NCBI GenBank assembly: GCA_023379935.1
Contig: JAMCPD010000003.1
Location: 60,276-124,275 of the forward strand
Direction of reading: 5' to 3'
Source of the DNA: Actinomycetota bacterium
GTDB lineage: Bacteria > Actinomycetota > Acidimicrobiia > Acidimicrobiales > JAMCPD01
DNA: 64,000 nt
Under the pieces are notes generated by a model. The model was not told where the DNA came from and made no database searches. It saw only the letters and a program-made list of their open reading frames with translations. A program made the position numbers and the translations under genes. Shown in pieces: positions 53,994-62,467 of this stretch (positions within the stretch are counted from its first letter, which is position 1; each line of letters opens with the position of its first letter).

Positions 53994-55457
53994 GTGTATA
54001 ATGGACTTGTTCGTTCGGGGATAACTGTTGTTGTCGGAATGGTGCTTCTGGCAACCTGCGGTAGCGGATCCTCGCGGATAAGTACACCTCATACGCCAAC
54101 GGGTATACACAAGATTCGCCATATAGTAGTTATCTTTCAAGAGAACCGCTCTTTTGATTCTTACTTCGGAACTTACCCTGGGGCAACAGGCATCCCCATG
54201 GCAAACGGAATACCCACTGTGTGCGTTCCCAATCCCGCCAACGGCCAGTGCGTCAAACCTTATCTGGATCATGCCGACATGAACGGGGGCGGACCTCATA
54301 ACGATGTCAACAGCATTGCAGACGTAAACGGCGGAAATATGAACGGGTTTATAGCTCAAGCTGAAAAGGGCAGAAAGGGCTGTCTTATTCCCACCAATCC
54401 CGCCTGCACCAACTCTGCAACTCCTGATGTAATGGGATACCATAATGGTGCCGACATACCTAACTACTGGGCATATGCACATAATTTTGTACTTCAGGAC
54501 CATATGTTCGAATCTGTCCATTCCTGGAGTTTTCCCTCGCACCTTTATCTCATATCAGGGTGGTCGGCTACCTGTTCCAACCCGGCCGACCCTATGAGTT
54601 GCTCCAGTGCAGTTGATCCGCGCCTCGCATCGGCCCAAGATCCCACTCCTTATGCCTGGACAGAACTTACCTGGCTCCTGCACCGTTATCATGTAAGCTG
54701 GGGGTGGTACCTGGACAAAGGGGCACAACCACTCGGGTTTGGCGGCCATCATGGGAAAAATAGAAAAACAGCCGGAATTAAAAGGAGTAAAGGGCCTAAA
54801 CCGGCCAAGTCAATGGCTGGTGTGCCAAAGATATGGAATGTACTACCCGGGTTTACTGATGTATACCAAGATAACCAGCAAGCCAATATTCGCCTCCTGA
54901 CCAACTTCTTCATCGCGGCTAAGGCCGGCAAACTCCCCCAGGTTTCCTGGATCTTGCCAAATGCCTATGACAGCGAGCACCCGCCCGCTTTGGTCAGTGT
55001 AGGACAGTCCTATGTAACTAATATAGTAAATGCTGTAATGAAGAGTCCCGACTGGAACTCTACGGCCATCTTTATTACTTGGGATGATTGGGGCGGATTT
55101 TATGACAATGTCGTCCCGCCGCAAGTTGACACCTTGGGCTATGGCATAAGAGTGCCGGGACTGGTCATAAGTGCTTATGCAAAACCCGGTTACATAGATC
55201 ACCAGACTTTGAGTTTTGACGCATACTTAAAGTTCATTGAAGATGATTTTATGGGCGGAGCACGGTTAAACCCAAAGACGGACGGGCGAGCTGACCCGCG
55301 TCCTGATGTGAGAGAAAATGCCCCGATACTTGGCAACCTGGTCAACGATTTTAACTTTAACCAAAAACCGCTGCCGCCTTTGATACTCCCTACAGATCCT
55401 AAGACTGCCTTGGTGTGTCCTTTAGGTGGTTCTCCAGGCGTGAATGGTGGTTGTTGA
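53994..55457 (+). CDS. Phospholipase C/acid phosphatase-like phosphoesterase lipoprotein
   Basis: A 487-aa exported phosphoesterase (PF04185). The signal peptide ends in a lipobox (MVLLATCGSGSS). The metal-binding N-terminus HIVVIFQENRSFDSYFGTYPG, then SWSFPSHLYLISGWSATC, VSWGWYLDKG, ITWDDWGGFYDNVVPP and VPGLVISAYAKPGYIDHQTLSFDAYLKFIEDDF are classic family blocks. It may cleave phospholipids or other phosphomonoesters at the surface. Its last 59 bases overlap the convergent aconitase gene. Confidence 0.88.
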   Translation: MYNGLVRSGITVVVGMVLLATCGSGSSRISTPHTPTGIHKIRHIVVIFQENRSFDSYFGTYPGATGIPMANGIPTVCVPNPANGQCVKPYLDHADMNGGGPHNDVNSIADVNGGNMNGFIAQAEKGRKGCLIPTNPACTNSATPDVMGYHNGADIPNYWAYAHNFVLQDHMFESVHSWSFPSHLYLISGWSATCSNPADPMSCSSAVDPRLASAQDPTPYAWTELTWLLHRYHVSWGWYLDKGAQPLGFGGHHGKNRKTAGIKRSKGPKPAKSMAGVPKIWNVLPGFTDVYQDNQQANIRLLTNFFIAAKAGKLPQVSWILPNAYDSEHPPALVSVGQSYVTNIVNAVMKSPDWNSTAIFITWDDWGGFYDNVVPPQVDTLGYGIRVPGLVISAYAKPGYIDHQTLSFDAYLKFIEDDFMGGARLNPKTDGRADPRPDVRENAPILGNLVNDFNFNQKPLPPLILPTDPKTALVCPLGGSPGVNGGC

Positions 55458-57747
55458 TCAAGTTCAATGCGCTGCCCGCCTTGAACCACTCAATATGAGC
55501 TTGTGCCATCGTGTGAGAACAAGAGAACTCTTCGCTTGTGTTGTCTGCATGGACAATACGGCAGTTTACCGGCTTGTCGGGAGCTAAATCGGCAAGATCA
55601 AGAGTTGAAATTCTGTCTTTTTCGCCTATTTTGTCATAGGTGGCGGAATCAACAAAGGTTAGGGGGAGCACCCCTTGGGTTTTGAGGTTTGTTTCGTGTA
55701 TACGGGCAAATGATTTTGCAATCACCACCACACAACCCATATATCTGGGCTCCATGGCAGCATGCTCTCGCGAAGAGCCTTCACCGTAGTTGTTGTCACC
55801 TATGACTGTCCATCTCCACTTTGCGGCTTTGTAATGACGGGCAATACTCGGATAAGGTTCAACGACATTGTGTATAAGGCAGAATCCGGTTCCCACCTCA
55901 CCGCTATAGGCATTTGTTACTCCCGAGAAAAGGTTTCCGGAGATGTTTTCTAAATGTCCCCTGTATTTGAGCCATTCGCCTGCGGGCGATATCTGATCGG
56001 TTGTGCATTTGCCCTTGGCTTTTAAAAGTATGGGCAGTTTTGTGAAGTTGTTTCCATCCCAAGGCTCAAACGGTTCCAACAACTGCAGTCGTTGGCTGGC
56101 CGGATCAACTTTGACAGTAATGCTCTGGGGATCGTCCGATGGTGGAATAAATCCCGCAGGGGTTGCAGAAAAGCCTTTCGCCGGCAGTTCTTCACCGGCG
56201 GGAGGAATTAATTTTACTCCATCAATCGTGTCTTTTAACGGGTTGAAATCCAATCTTCCGAAAAGAGCATAGGCGACAACAATCTCAGGGGAAGCTATAA
56301 AAGCCAGAGTTTGCGGGTTGCCGTCGTTGCGCTTCGGAAAGTTTCGATTATAAGAAGTGAGTATAGAGTTGGGTGTCGAAGGCTCTATGTCACTGCGCTT
56401 CCACTGTCCTATGCAAGGTCCGCAAGCGTTTGCCAACACCGTAGCACCAATTGCCTCTAGGTCTTTCAACAACCCGTCTCGTTGTATGGTATCATGCACC
56501 TTTTGCGAACCTGGAGTAATCAACAACGGTGTTTTGACTTTTAACCCGTTTTTTACCGCTTGAGCTGCCAGCACAGCAGCCTTGCTTATGTCCTCATAGG
56601 AAGAGTTGGTGCAGGAACCAACCAGGCAGTAGGAGAGGGTAAGCGGCCACTTCTCGGCTTTGGCTTCTTCACCGATTTTCGAGGTTGGCCGAACTCTGTC
56701 CGGTGTATGAGGTCCGGAAATTTGAGGTTCAAGAGTCGACAAGTCTATCTCTATAACCTGATCAAAGAAGTCTTCGGGTCTTTCTTCTACTTCGGGATCG
56801 ACTTGGAGATCACCCGCTATTTGATCCGAAGATTCTGCTATTTCAGCCCTACCGGTTGCGCTCAGGTAGGAAGCCGTGTGGTGGTCATAGGGGAAGAGCG
56901 AACAGGTGGCTCCGACCTCAGCCCCCATATTACATATAGTGGCTTTACCGGTCGCACTGATACTCTTTGTACCGGGGCCGAAATACTCAATTATCGCTCC
57001 GGTGCCGCCGGCGACTGTGAGAATATCGGCAACCTTCAAAATCACGTCTTTTGGTGCCGTCCAACCGTTCATTCCGTCATTAAGTAGTCCCTTGAGATGA
57101 ACTCCTATCAGTTTTGGCCAACGCAGGTTAAAACCTGTACCAACCATGACATCCACCGCATCGGCACCTCCAACACCAATAGCTATCATGGATAACCCGC
57201 CCGCATTTGGAGTATGGCTGTCAGTTCCAACGAGCATTCCACCGGGGAACGCATACTGTTCAAGTACTACTTGGTGGATTATGCCGCTTCCCGGTGACCA
57301 ATACCCTATTCCATAACGCTCAGACGCACTCTTTAAAAACTCATAAACTTCCATGTTTGCCTCTAATGCACGTGCTAAATCCTGATCTGCTCCTACTTGG
57401 GCTTGAATCAAATGATCACAGTGGACCGAACTTGAAACCGCCACCGCATCCATCCCTGCAGTCATAAACTGTAAGAGAGCCATTTGGGCAGTGGCATCCT
57501 GCATCGCTACGCGATCGGGATACAAGGTGGCGTAAGAGTGTTGCCGTATTGGTATCTGAACTTCGGCTGGACGATCTCCACCTGATTCGGTATAAGGTGA
57601 TCTAAGGTGGGCAAAGAGAATCTTTTCCGCCAACGTCAATGGCCTGGCCAGCTGTTTGCGCATTGTCATGGTGGTGTCAGCAATCAACTTGTGTACATTT
57701 CTGACAAGCCCTATATCAGTCGTAGATTGTGTGTTGTTTGATGTCAT
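55399..57747 (-). CDS. acn: Aconitate hydratase
   Basis: A 782-aa TCA-cycle enzyme interconverting citrate and isocitrate. Domain order is that of mitochondrial-type aconitase: GTDSHTPNAGGLSMIAIGVGGADAVDVM, the Fe-S cysteines in SYCLVGSCTNSSYED and ANACGPCIGQW, ILTSYNRNFPKRNDGN and the swivel-domain GDNNYGEGSSREHAAMEPRYMG. All catalytic residues appear present. It shares its 3' end with the phospholipase-like gene on the opposite strand. Confidence 0.95.
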   Translation of the reverse strand: MTSNNTQSTTDIGLVRNVHKLIADTTMTMRKQLARPLTLAEKILFAHLRSPYTESGGDRPAEVQIPIRQHSYATLYPDRVAMQDATAQMALLQFMTAGMDAVAVSSSVHCDHLIQAQVGADQDLARALEANMEVYEFLKSASERYGIGYWSPGSGIIHQVVLEQYAFPGGMLVGTDSHTPNAGGLSMIAIGVGGADAVDVMVGTGFNLRWPKLIGVHLKGLLNDGMNGWTAPKDVILKVADILTVAGGTGAIIEYFGPGTKSISATGKATICNMGAEVGATCSLFPYDHHTASYLSATGRAEIAESSDQIAGDLQVDPEVEERPEDFFDQVIEIDLSTLEPQISGPHTPDRVRPTSKIGEEAKAEKWPLTLSYCLVGSCTNSSYEDISKAAVLAAQAVKNGLKVKTPLLITPGSQKVHDTIQRDGLLKDLEAIGATVLANACGPCIGQWKRSDIEPSTPNSILTSYNRNFPKRNDGNPQTLAFIASPEIVVAYALFGRLDFNPLKDTIDGVKLIPPAGEELPAKGFSATPAGFIPPSDDPQSITVKVDPASQRLQLLEPFEPWDGNNFTKLPILLKAKGKCTTDQISPAGEWLKYRGHLENISGNLFSGVTNAYSGEVGTGFCLIHNVVEPYPSIARHYKAAKWRWTVIGDNNYGEGSSREHAAMEPRYMGCVVVIAKSFARIHETNLKTQGVLPLTFVDSATYDKIGEKDRISTLDLADLAPDKPVNCRIVHADNTSEEFSCSHTMAQAHIEWFKAGSALNLINNHHSRLENHLKDTPRQS

Positions 57748-57969
57748 AACTACAAATCTACATCTAATTCATACTTTTTATCCAATACCGACCCGAGGAA
57801 TCAAGGTTATCCTGCAAGGTACGGTCAAGGTTTTCGCCAAAGCCGGTGTCAAACTCCCCATAAGGGTCTTCGTCAAGGTGTGTCTGACATACTTAGCATA
57901 ACAGTCGAATTGACTGGTTAATAACGGTAATAAACATAAAAAAAGAAGAAACGTAAAAGGAGAATAAAC
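57748..57969. other. Divergent promoter gap between acn and ssb
   Basis: About 220 bases. Contains a strong SD for ssb (aaaggagaataaac before the ATG). No gene. Confidence 0.4.
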
Positions 57970-58422
57970 ATGGGTAATATGGTAACTTTAATAGGAAATT
58001 TAACAAAAGATCCTGAGATTCGGTTCACTCGTGACGGCCAAGCCGTAACCACTATCGGGCTGGCAATCAGTCACAGATGGCAGAACCGTCAAAACAACTC
58101 TTGGGAAGAAGACACATCTTTTGTTGATATTGTCTGTTGGAGAGAGACGGCGGAAAACGTTGCGGCAAGCATGCCCAAGGGTTGCAGGGTGATTGTTGTA
58201 GGTCGCCTTGAACAACGATCCTGGGAAAATGAGGAAGGAGAGAAGCGTTACAAAATAGAAGTCATCGCAGAAGAGATAGGTCCTTCACTCAAATGGGCTA
58301 AAGCCCAAGTATCTAAGGCCCAAAAACAAGACAACTTAGATGACAATCCTAATGGATCCGGCAATATTGAGCCAGGCAGCGAACAGATTGAGGAGGATGA
58401 CCGTGAACTTGCAGAAGTGTAA
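57970..58422 (+). CDS. ssb: Single-stranded DNA-binding protein lacking the usual acidic tip
   Basis: A 150-aa SSB. The OB fold is evident: MVTLIGNLTKDPEIRFTRDGQAVTTIGLAIS, TSFVDIVCWRETAENVAASMPKGCRVIVVGRLEQRSW and RYKIEVIAEEIGPSLKWA. Unlike the main bacterial SSB, which ends in DDxIPF, this ends EEDDRELAEV: the acidic run is there but the terminal Pro-Phe is not. It is also not next to rpsF/rpsR. It may be a secondary SSB (SsbB-like). It overlaps the next small gene. Confidence 0.93.
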   Translation: MGNMVTLIGNLTKDPEIRFTRDGQAVTTIGLAISHRWQNRQNNSWEEDTSFVDIVCWRETAENVAASMPKGCRVIVVGRLEQRSWENEEGEKRYKIEVIAEEIGPSLKWAKAQVSKAQKQDNLDDNPNGSGNIEPGSEQIEEDDRELAEV

Positions 58423-58606
58423 AGTGTGTGCCAAATGCGGTTGTGGAGAGGCATCGAAAAATAGATATTTGGATATCGGTCCGCGAAGTTCACACAGCTT
58501 GGATAACTGGGGTAAGGAGTGGCTTGTACTGCGGGCAAGGCTGCTTGGGGAACTACATAACTCCAAGTCATTGGATGTAGGCCATGTCAGAGATGCTAAG
58601 AGTTAG
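58403..58606 (+). CDS. Small Cys-rich (zinc-ribbon-like) protein
   Basis: About 67 aa from GTG 58403, chosen because an AGGAGG lies six bases upstream. The earlier starts in the track lack this spacing. The N-terminus QKCKVCAKCGCGEASKNRYLD has four cysteines in C-x2-C-x2-C-x-C spacing, suggesting a metal-binding knuckle. The remainder is helical and charged. Overlaps the end of ssb, so probably co-expressed. Confidence 0.55.
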   Translation: MNLQKCKVCAKCGCGEASKNRYLDIGPRSSHSLDNWGKEWLVLRARLLGELHNSKSLDVGHVRDAKS

Positions 58607-58615
58607 GAGACGCTA

Positions 58616-58900
58616 ATGGCAGTGTTATACGTCAAAAGTTCCCCGGATATTGGAGAAGTAACAGAAGATGATCCACAACCAATCGGTAAAGCTGCCTCAT
58701 TGTCATCAGTGATATCGCTCGATAAACAGGAGGTGTTTTGGATATGCGGAGTGCTGGCGCAAGTAGGCCGCAGTCTGGTAGACAACTCTTTGATGGACAC
58801 TGCTTTTTGCTTGGATGCTGTTTTCGAACTACTTGAAGAACGCTTGTTCAGAGAGGAGGTGGACCTATACGAACTGGATAAATTAACTACATACCAATAG
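58616..58900 (+). CDS. Hypothetical protein in ssb operon
   Basis: A 94-aa acidic protein. The C-terminal half (DKQEVFWICGVLAQVGRSLVDNSLMDTAFCLDAVFELLEERLFREEVDLYELDKL) looks helical. No known family recognised. It follows the Cys-rich ORF after nine bases with an SD (aggagacg). Confidence 0.6.
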   Translation: MAVLYVKSSPDIGEVTEDDPQPIGKAASLSSVISLDKQEVFWICGVLAQVGRSLVDNSLMDTAFCLDAVFELLEERLFREEVDLYELDKLTTYQ

Positions 58901-59470
58901 CATAAGCTGATATGTGCCCGGGTTGAACTCCTTCTTACATCTTTTCGTAGCCCGGGCACAAGCTCGCGATTTGCCTTCAAAACGGAACAGAAAGAGCCAA
59001 TCCTGAAAAGAGTATTGCCGACGGAATGGTTCAGATTGATATCAAACCAGCAATATTTATTTCTCACCCAGGGCTACTACTGCGTTTAGCCGCCACTGGA
59101 CTATTATCCTATCTCCTGGGATTTTTAGGTATCAGTTGCTTTCAAAGATAGCGGAGAATCTCCTTCACTCAGGGAATATCCATCTGTTTTAGCTGCTAAC
59201 ACTCAACTGGTCTTCTTGCTCTAAATCCATGTATGTCATGCATATAGCGGATATTTTGAAGCTATGGAAAGACGCGCCAACTGCTAAGAACAATACATTT
59301 TAAATTTACATAATCAACCCAATTAATTGTATACTTACATAATCATGCTTATTTCAACGTGTGGTTCAATGTATAAACGGCGAATATAAATAGTTTAAAA
59401 AATGTGCTCATAGATAATATAAGGAGAGGGCCGTGTTATTTGAAAGTCAATACTATTGTAAAAAAATATA
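58901..59470. other. Long gap with 10-bp inverted repeat before GC-rich block
   Basis: A perfect inverted repeat tgtgcccggg (58913-58922) / cccgggcaca (58951-58960) follows the ssb operon and may act as a transcription stop, although no T-run follows. The rest is AT-rich with no gene, ending at the sharp rise in GC near 59470. Confidence 0.5.
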
Positions 59471-62467
59471 GTGTTAGCAGCCAGAAGAAGGACAGTTGGA
59501 TCACGGTGGGCTCTGGCACCGCTCGCGGTGTTGGCCCTGCTTTCTCTCGGCTCTGTGGCGCTCGGCGCAGCACCCGCCTCGGCGGCATCCTCGGGCACCT
59601 CATGGTCAGCTCCAACAACTATCGATACAACCATCAGCCCCTCCAATTCCCTCAATTCCGTCTCATGTCCATCTGCAACCTTTTGTGTGGCGGTGGACGG
59701 AAATGGCAACGCCCTAACCTACAACGGCACGAGCTGGTCGTCTCCCACAAACATTGACGGCACCAACCAGCTCCATTCTGTCTCGTGTGTATCTGCAAGT
59801 TTTTGTATGGCAGTGGGAGGTGGCAACGTCCTCACCTACAACGGTACGAGCTGGTCGGCTCCCACAAACATTGACGGCACCAATTGGCTCTATTCCGTCT
59901 CGTGTGTATCTACAAGCTTTTGTATGGCTGTGGATAGCAATGGCAACGCGCTCACCTACAACGGCACGAGCTGGACGAGTTCACAAATTGGCACCAATTC
60001 CATCGGTTCCGTCTCGTGTGTATCTACAAGCTTTTGTGCGGCAGTGGGAGGTGTCAACGCCCTCACCTACAACGGCACAAGCTGGTCTACTCCGAATTAT
60101 ATTGACGTGCCTGGGTTCAGTTCCGTCTCGTGTGTATCTACAAGCTTTTGTGTGGCGGTGGATGGGCGTGGCAACGCCCTAACCTACAACGGCACGAGCT
60201 GGTCGGCTCCTGCCAGTATTGACGGCACCAATTCCCTCAGTTCCGTCTCGTGTGTATCTGCAAGCTTTTGTGCGGCGGTAGACTGGGGTGGCAACGCCCT
60301 CACCTACGGTAGCGGAAGCTTTGTCCCAGCGATCACCTCCATCACTCCGCCGACAGGTCCGATAGTAGGTGGAACACTCGTGACAATAAACGGCTTGGCT
60401 TTCACCGGTGTCACCTCTGTCAACTTTGGTGGCAAGCCTGCAAAGTCCTTCACCGTCAACTCCTCCACCATGATTACAGCGATCACCCCCGCTACAAGCT
60501 CCGTCGGGCCGGTAGCGGTATCCCTCGGATCAAACAGCACAACGGCAGTGTCGACGACCCCAGATACGATCTTCACCTACATTCCCAATCTCAACTACAA
60601 CTGGTACACCAACCAAGCATGCCAGAGCACCGGTTGGAGCTATGGCATCCTTTACTGCGGCGGAGGCTCGGTTATCCATAGCCCGAGGACGGTTCTCATC
60701 TTGTGGGGAACCCAGTGGTGTGGCACAAACCCGATTGGGATCGACGCCTCAGGTCAACTAACTACCTGCACCCCCGACACGACACCGGACACATCGCTGG
60801 TGCCACAGACCGTCATTCAGGTCCAGCACATGCTGTCGCTGCTGCCGCGAAGTCCATGGGCCAACATCCTCGCTGATTATTACGATGCCGGGGGCTTCGT
60901 GAGTAATAACATTGAGTTCTTCGGGACGGTCGTCTACGCAAACGATACCTATCCCGGACCGCAGGGAACCGCGACGCTCGCCGCTGTTGCTGCCGCCGCG
61001 AATAAAGATCTTGGGGACAATAACATCGGCGGAACAGTCGATATCGTGCTGTATTCGCCGAATGTGAGCAATACTAACACGAGCTTGCAGAATTCCTGCG
61101 GTGACCACATAACCCAGATCTCTGGGGAACCGGTGATTGCGCCGATACCCACTTCTATGTGCTCTGCTGCTTTTGTTGAGAGCGGTAAGCCGGATCCTTT
61201 TGCTAAGATCGGTCTGCCAAACTTTGCCACATTGGCTGTGTCACACGAGGTGGCAGAGGTGATCACAGACCCTGGACTTGGAGGTAATGGCTGGATAATT
61301 AACTACCCGGGGGAGAGCGGCGGAGGAGAGATCGCTGACTACTGCGAAACAAACATGACCACGTACGACACGTACCTTGATGGAGTCGACGTAGCACAGC
61401 TCTATGACCCGGTTACGAAACGCTGCAGCGCTAGCAATTTTTTCAGTACGCCTCCCGCACCAGGGGTGAGTGTTACCACCCATAACGGCTCAGAAGTCCT
61501 CTTGGTTACCCTTGCGAGCTCCGCAAACACCTTCCCACCTGTGCTCGGCTCTCTGGTCAAGGAGTACGAGCGCAACCCTCAGGGCAACTGGGTCCCGATC
61601 CTCACTGCAGTAGCGTCTGGAACGCAGGGATACCTTCCACTTCCTGCGAGCGGGGAGACGATCTGCGTAAAGTATGCCGACCTTGTAGGAGGTGGCAGCA
61701 CGCCGATGTCTCCTTGTTCCGCTGGGTCCGTGGTACCAAACGTGCAGCTACTGTCGTACCCTCAATGGAAAGCAGCCATAGGTCTTGGAGGTTCGGGGAG
61801 TTCTGTACCCAAACCGCGAACGACGGGTGCTACGAGTTCCACCAGCAGCCAAGCCGATGGATCGGCCATGGTGAACGACGGGAGCAATATCTCGGTCTCA
61901 GCGGAAGGAATTGGTACGATCACGGAGCAGGATGCCAGCTCTGATCCCGTAAGCGCGGTTCCTTCCCTTGGTCCGGCGAGCTACTTTAGCGTGTCGACAT
62001 CCCCGGGTAGCGTGTTCAGCCTCGCCTACGTAGAGGTGTGCGGGCTGTCGCCTTCTGCAGGAAGCATTGAGTACTACAGCAACGGTATCTGGCAATTCGC
62101 CTCGAACTTCGACTTGAGCTCGGGAGACGGCTGCGGTGTATTGCAGGTGGACACCTCTTCGTCCCCGTCACTCGCGCAGTTGGAGGGAGGTGGTGTCGAG
62201 TTCGCCTCGGGGAACGCACAAACCCCCCCCGTCGGTGGTGTCTTTGAGCCCCACATCGGGCCAGGAGTCCGGGGGATCAACAGTAACTATCACTGGGACA
62301 GGCTTTACGGGTGCCTCCGCGGTCGACTTTGGGACTTCACCTGCGACAAATGTTGTGGTGGTGTCGGACTCGGAGATCACGGCCGTCTCACCGGCAGGAC
62401 CCATGGGTGGAGGCCCTGTGCCTGTGACTGTGACGACTCCGGCAGGTACGACAACCGCCGGTGTTAG
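59471..62467 (+). CDS. Large secreted repeat protein, 5' part (frame broken at poly-C)
   Basis: A 998-aa ORF. Signal peptide (WALAPLAVLALLSLGSVALGAAPASA); six Cys-pair repeats (SVSCVSTSFCVAV..GNALTYNGTSWS); one IPT/TIG domain; then a domain of about 330 residues (WYTNQACQSTGWSYGILYCGG... with SHEVAEVITDP and GGEIADYCE, a HExxE-like metal-site pattern seen in some secreted metallopeptidase-like proteins); then a beta-rich part. After residue ~918 the frame becomes nonsense because of the C8 tract at 62223-62230, and true homology continues in the +1 frame. GC is clearly higher than in the core. Confidence 0.8.
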   Translation: MLAARRRTVGSRWALAPLAVLALLSLGSVALGAAPASAASSGTSWSAPTTIDTTISPSNSLNSVSCPSATFCVAVDGNGNALTYNGTSWSSPTNIDGTNQLHSVSCVSASFCMAVGGGNVLTYNGTSWSAPTNIDGTNWLYSVSCVSTSFCMAVDSNGNALTYNGTSWTSSQIGTNSIGSVSCVSTSFCAAVGGVNALTYNGTSWSTPNYIDVPGFSSVSCVSTSFCVAVDGRGNALTYNGTSWSAPASIDGTNSLSSVSCVSASFCAAVDWGGNALTYGSGSFVPAITSITPPTGPIVGGTLVTINGLAFTGVTSVNFGGKPAKSFTVNSSTMITAITPATSSVGPVAVSLGSNSTTAVSTTPDTIFTYIPNLNYNWYTNQACQSTGWSYGILYCGGGSVIHSPRTVLILWGTQWCGTNPIGIDASGQLTTCTPDTTPDTSLVPQTVIQVQHMLSLLPRSPWANILADYYDAGGFVSNNIEFFGTVVYANDTYPGPQGTATLAAVAAAANKDLGDNNIGGTVDIVLYSPNVSNTNTSLQNSCGDHITQISGEPVIAPIPTSMCSAAFVESGKPDPFAKIGLPNFATLAVSHEVAEVITDPGLGGNGWIINYPGESGGGEIADYCETNMTTYDTYLDGVDVAQLYDPVTKRCSASNFFSTPPAPGVSVTTHNGSEVLLVTLASSANTFPPVLGSLVKEYERNPQGNWVPILTAVASGTQGYLPLPASGETICVKYADLVGGGSTPMSPCSAGSVVPNVQLLSYPQWKAAIGLGGSGSSVPKPRTTGATSSTSSQADGSAMVNDGSNISVSAEGIGTITEQDASSDPVSAVPSLGPASYFSVSTSPGSVFSLAYVEVCGLSPSAGSIEYYSNGIWQFASNFDLSSGDGCGVLQVDTSSSPSLAQLEGGGVEFASGNAQTPPVGGVFEPHIGPGVRGINSNYHWDRLYGCLRGRLWDFTCDKCCGGVGLGDHGRLTGRTHGWRPCACDCDDSGRYDNRRC

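Noticed and set aside
55427-55446. Third copy of the 39-bp repeat (tctccaggcgtgaatg)
   Set aside because: Only about 15 bases match and they encode the C-terminus of the phosphoesterase; similarity is likely chance.
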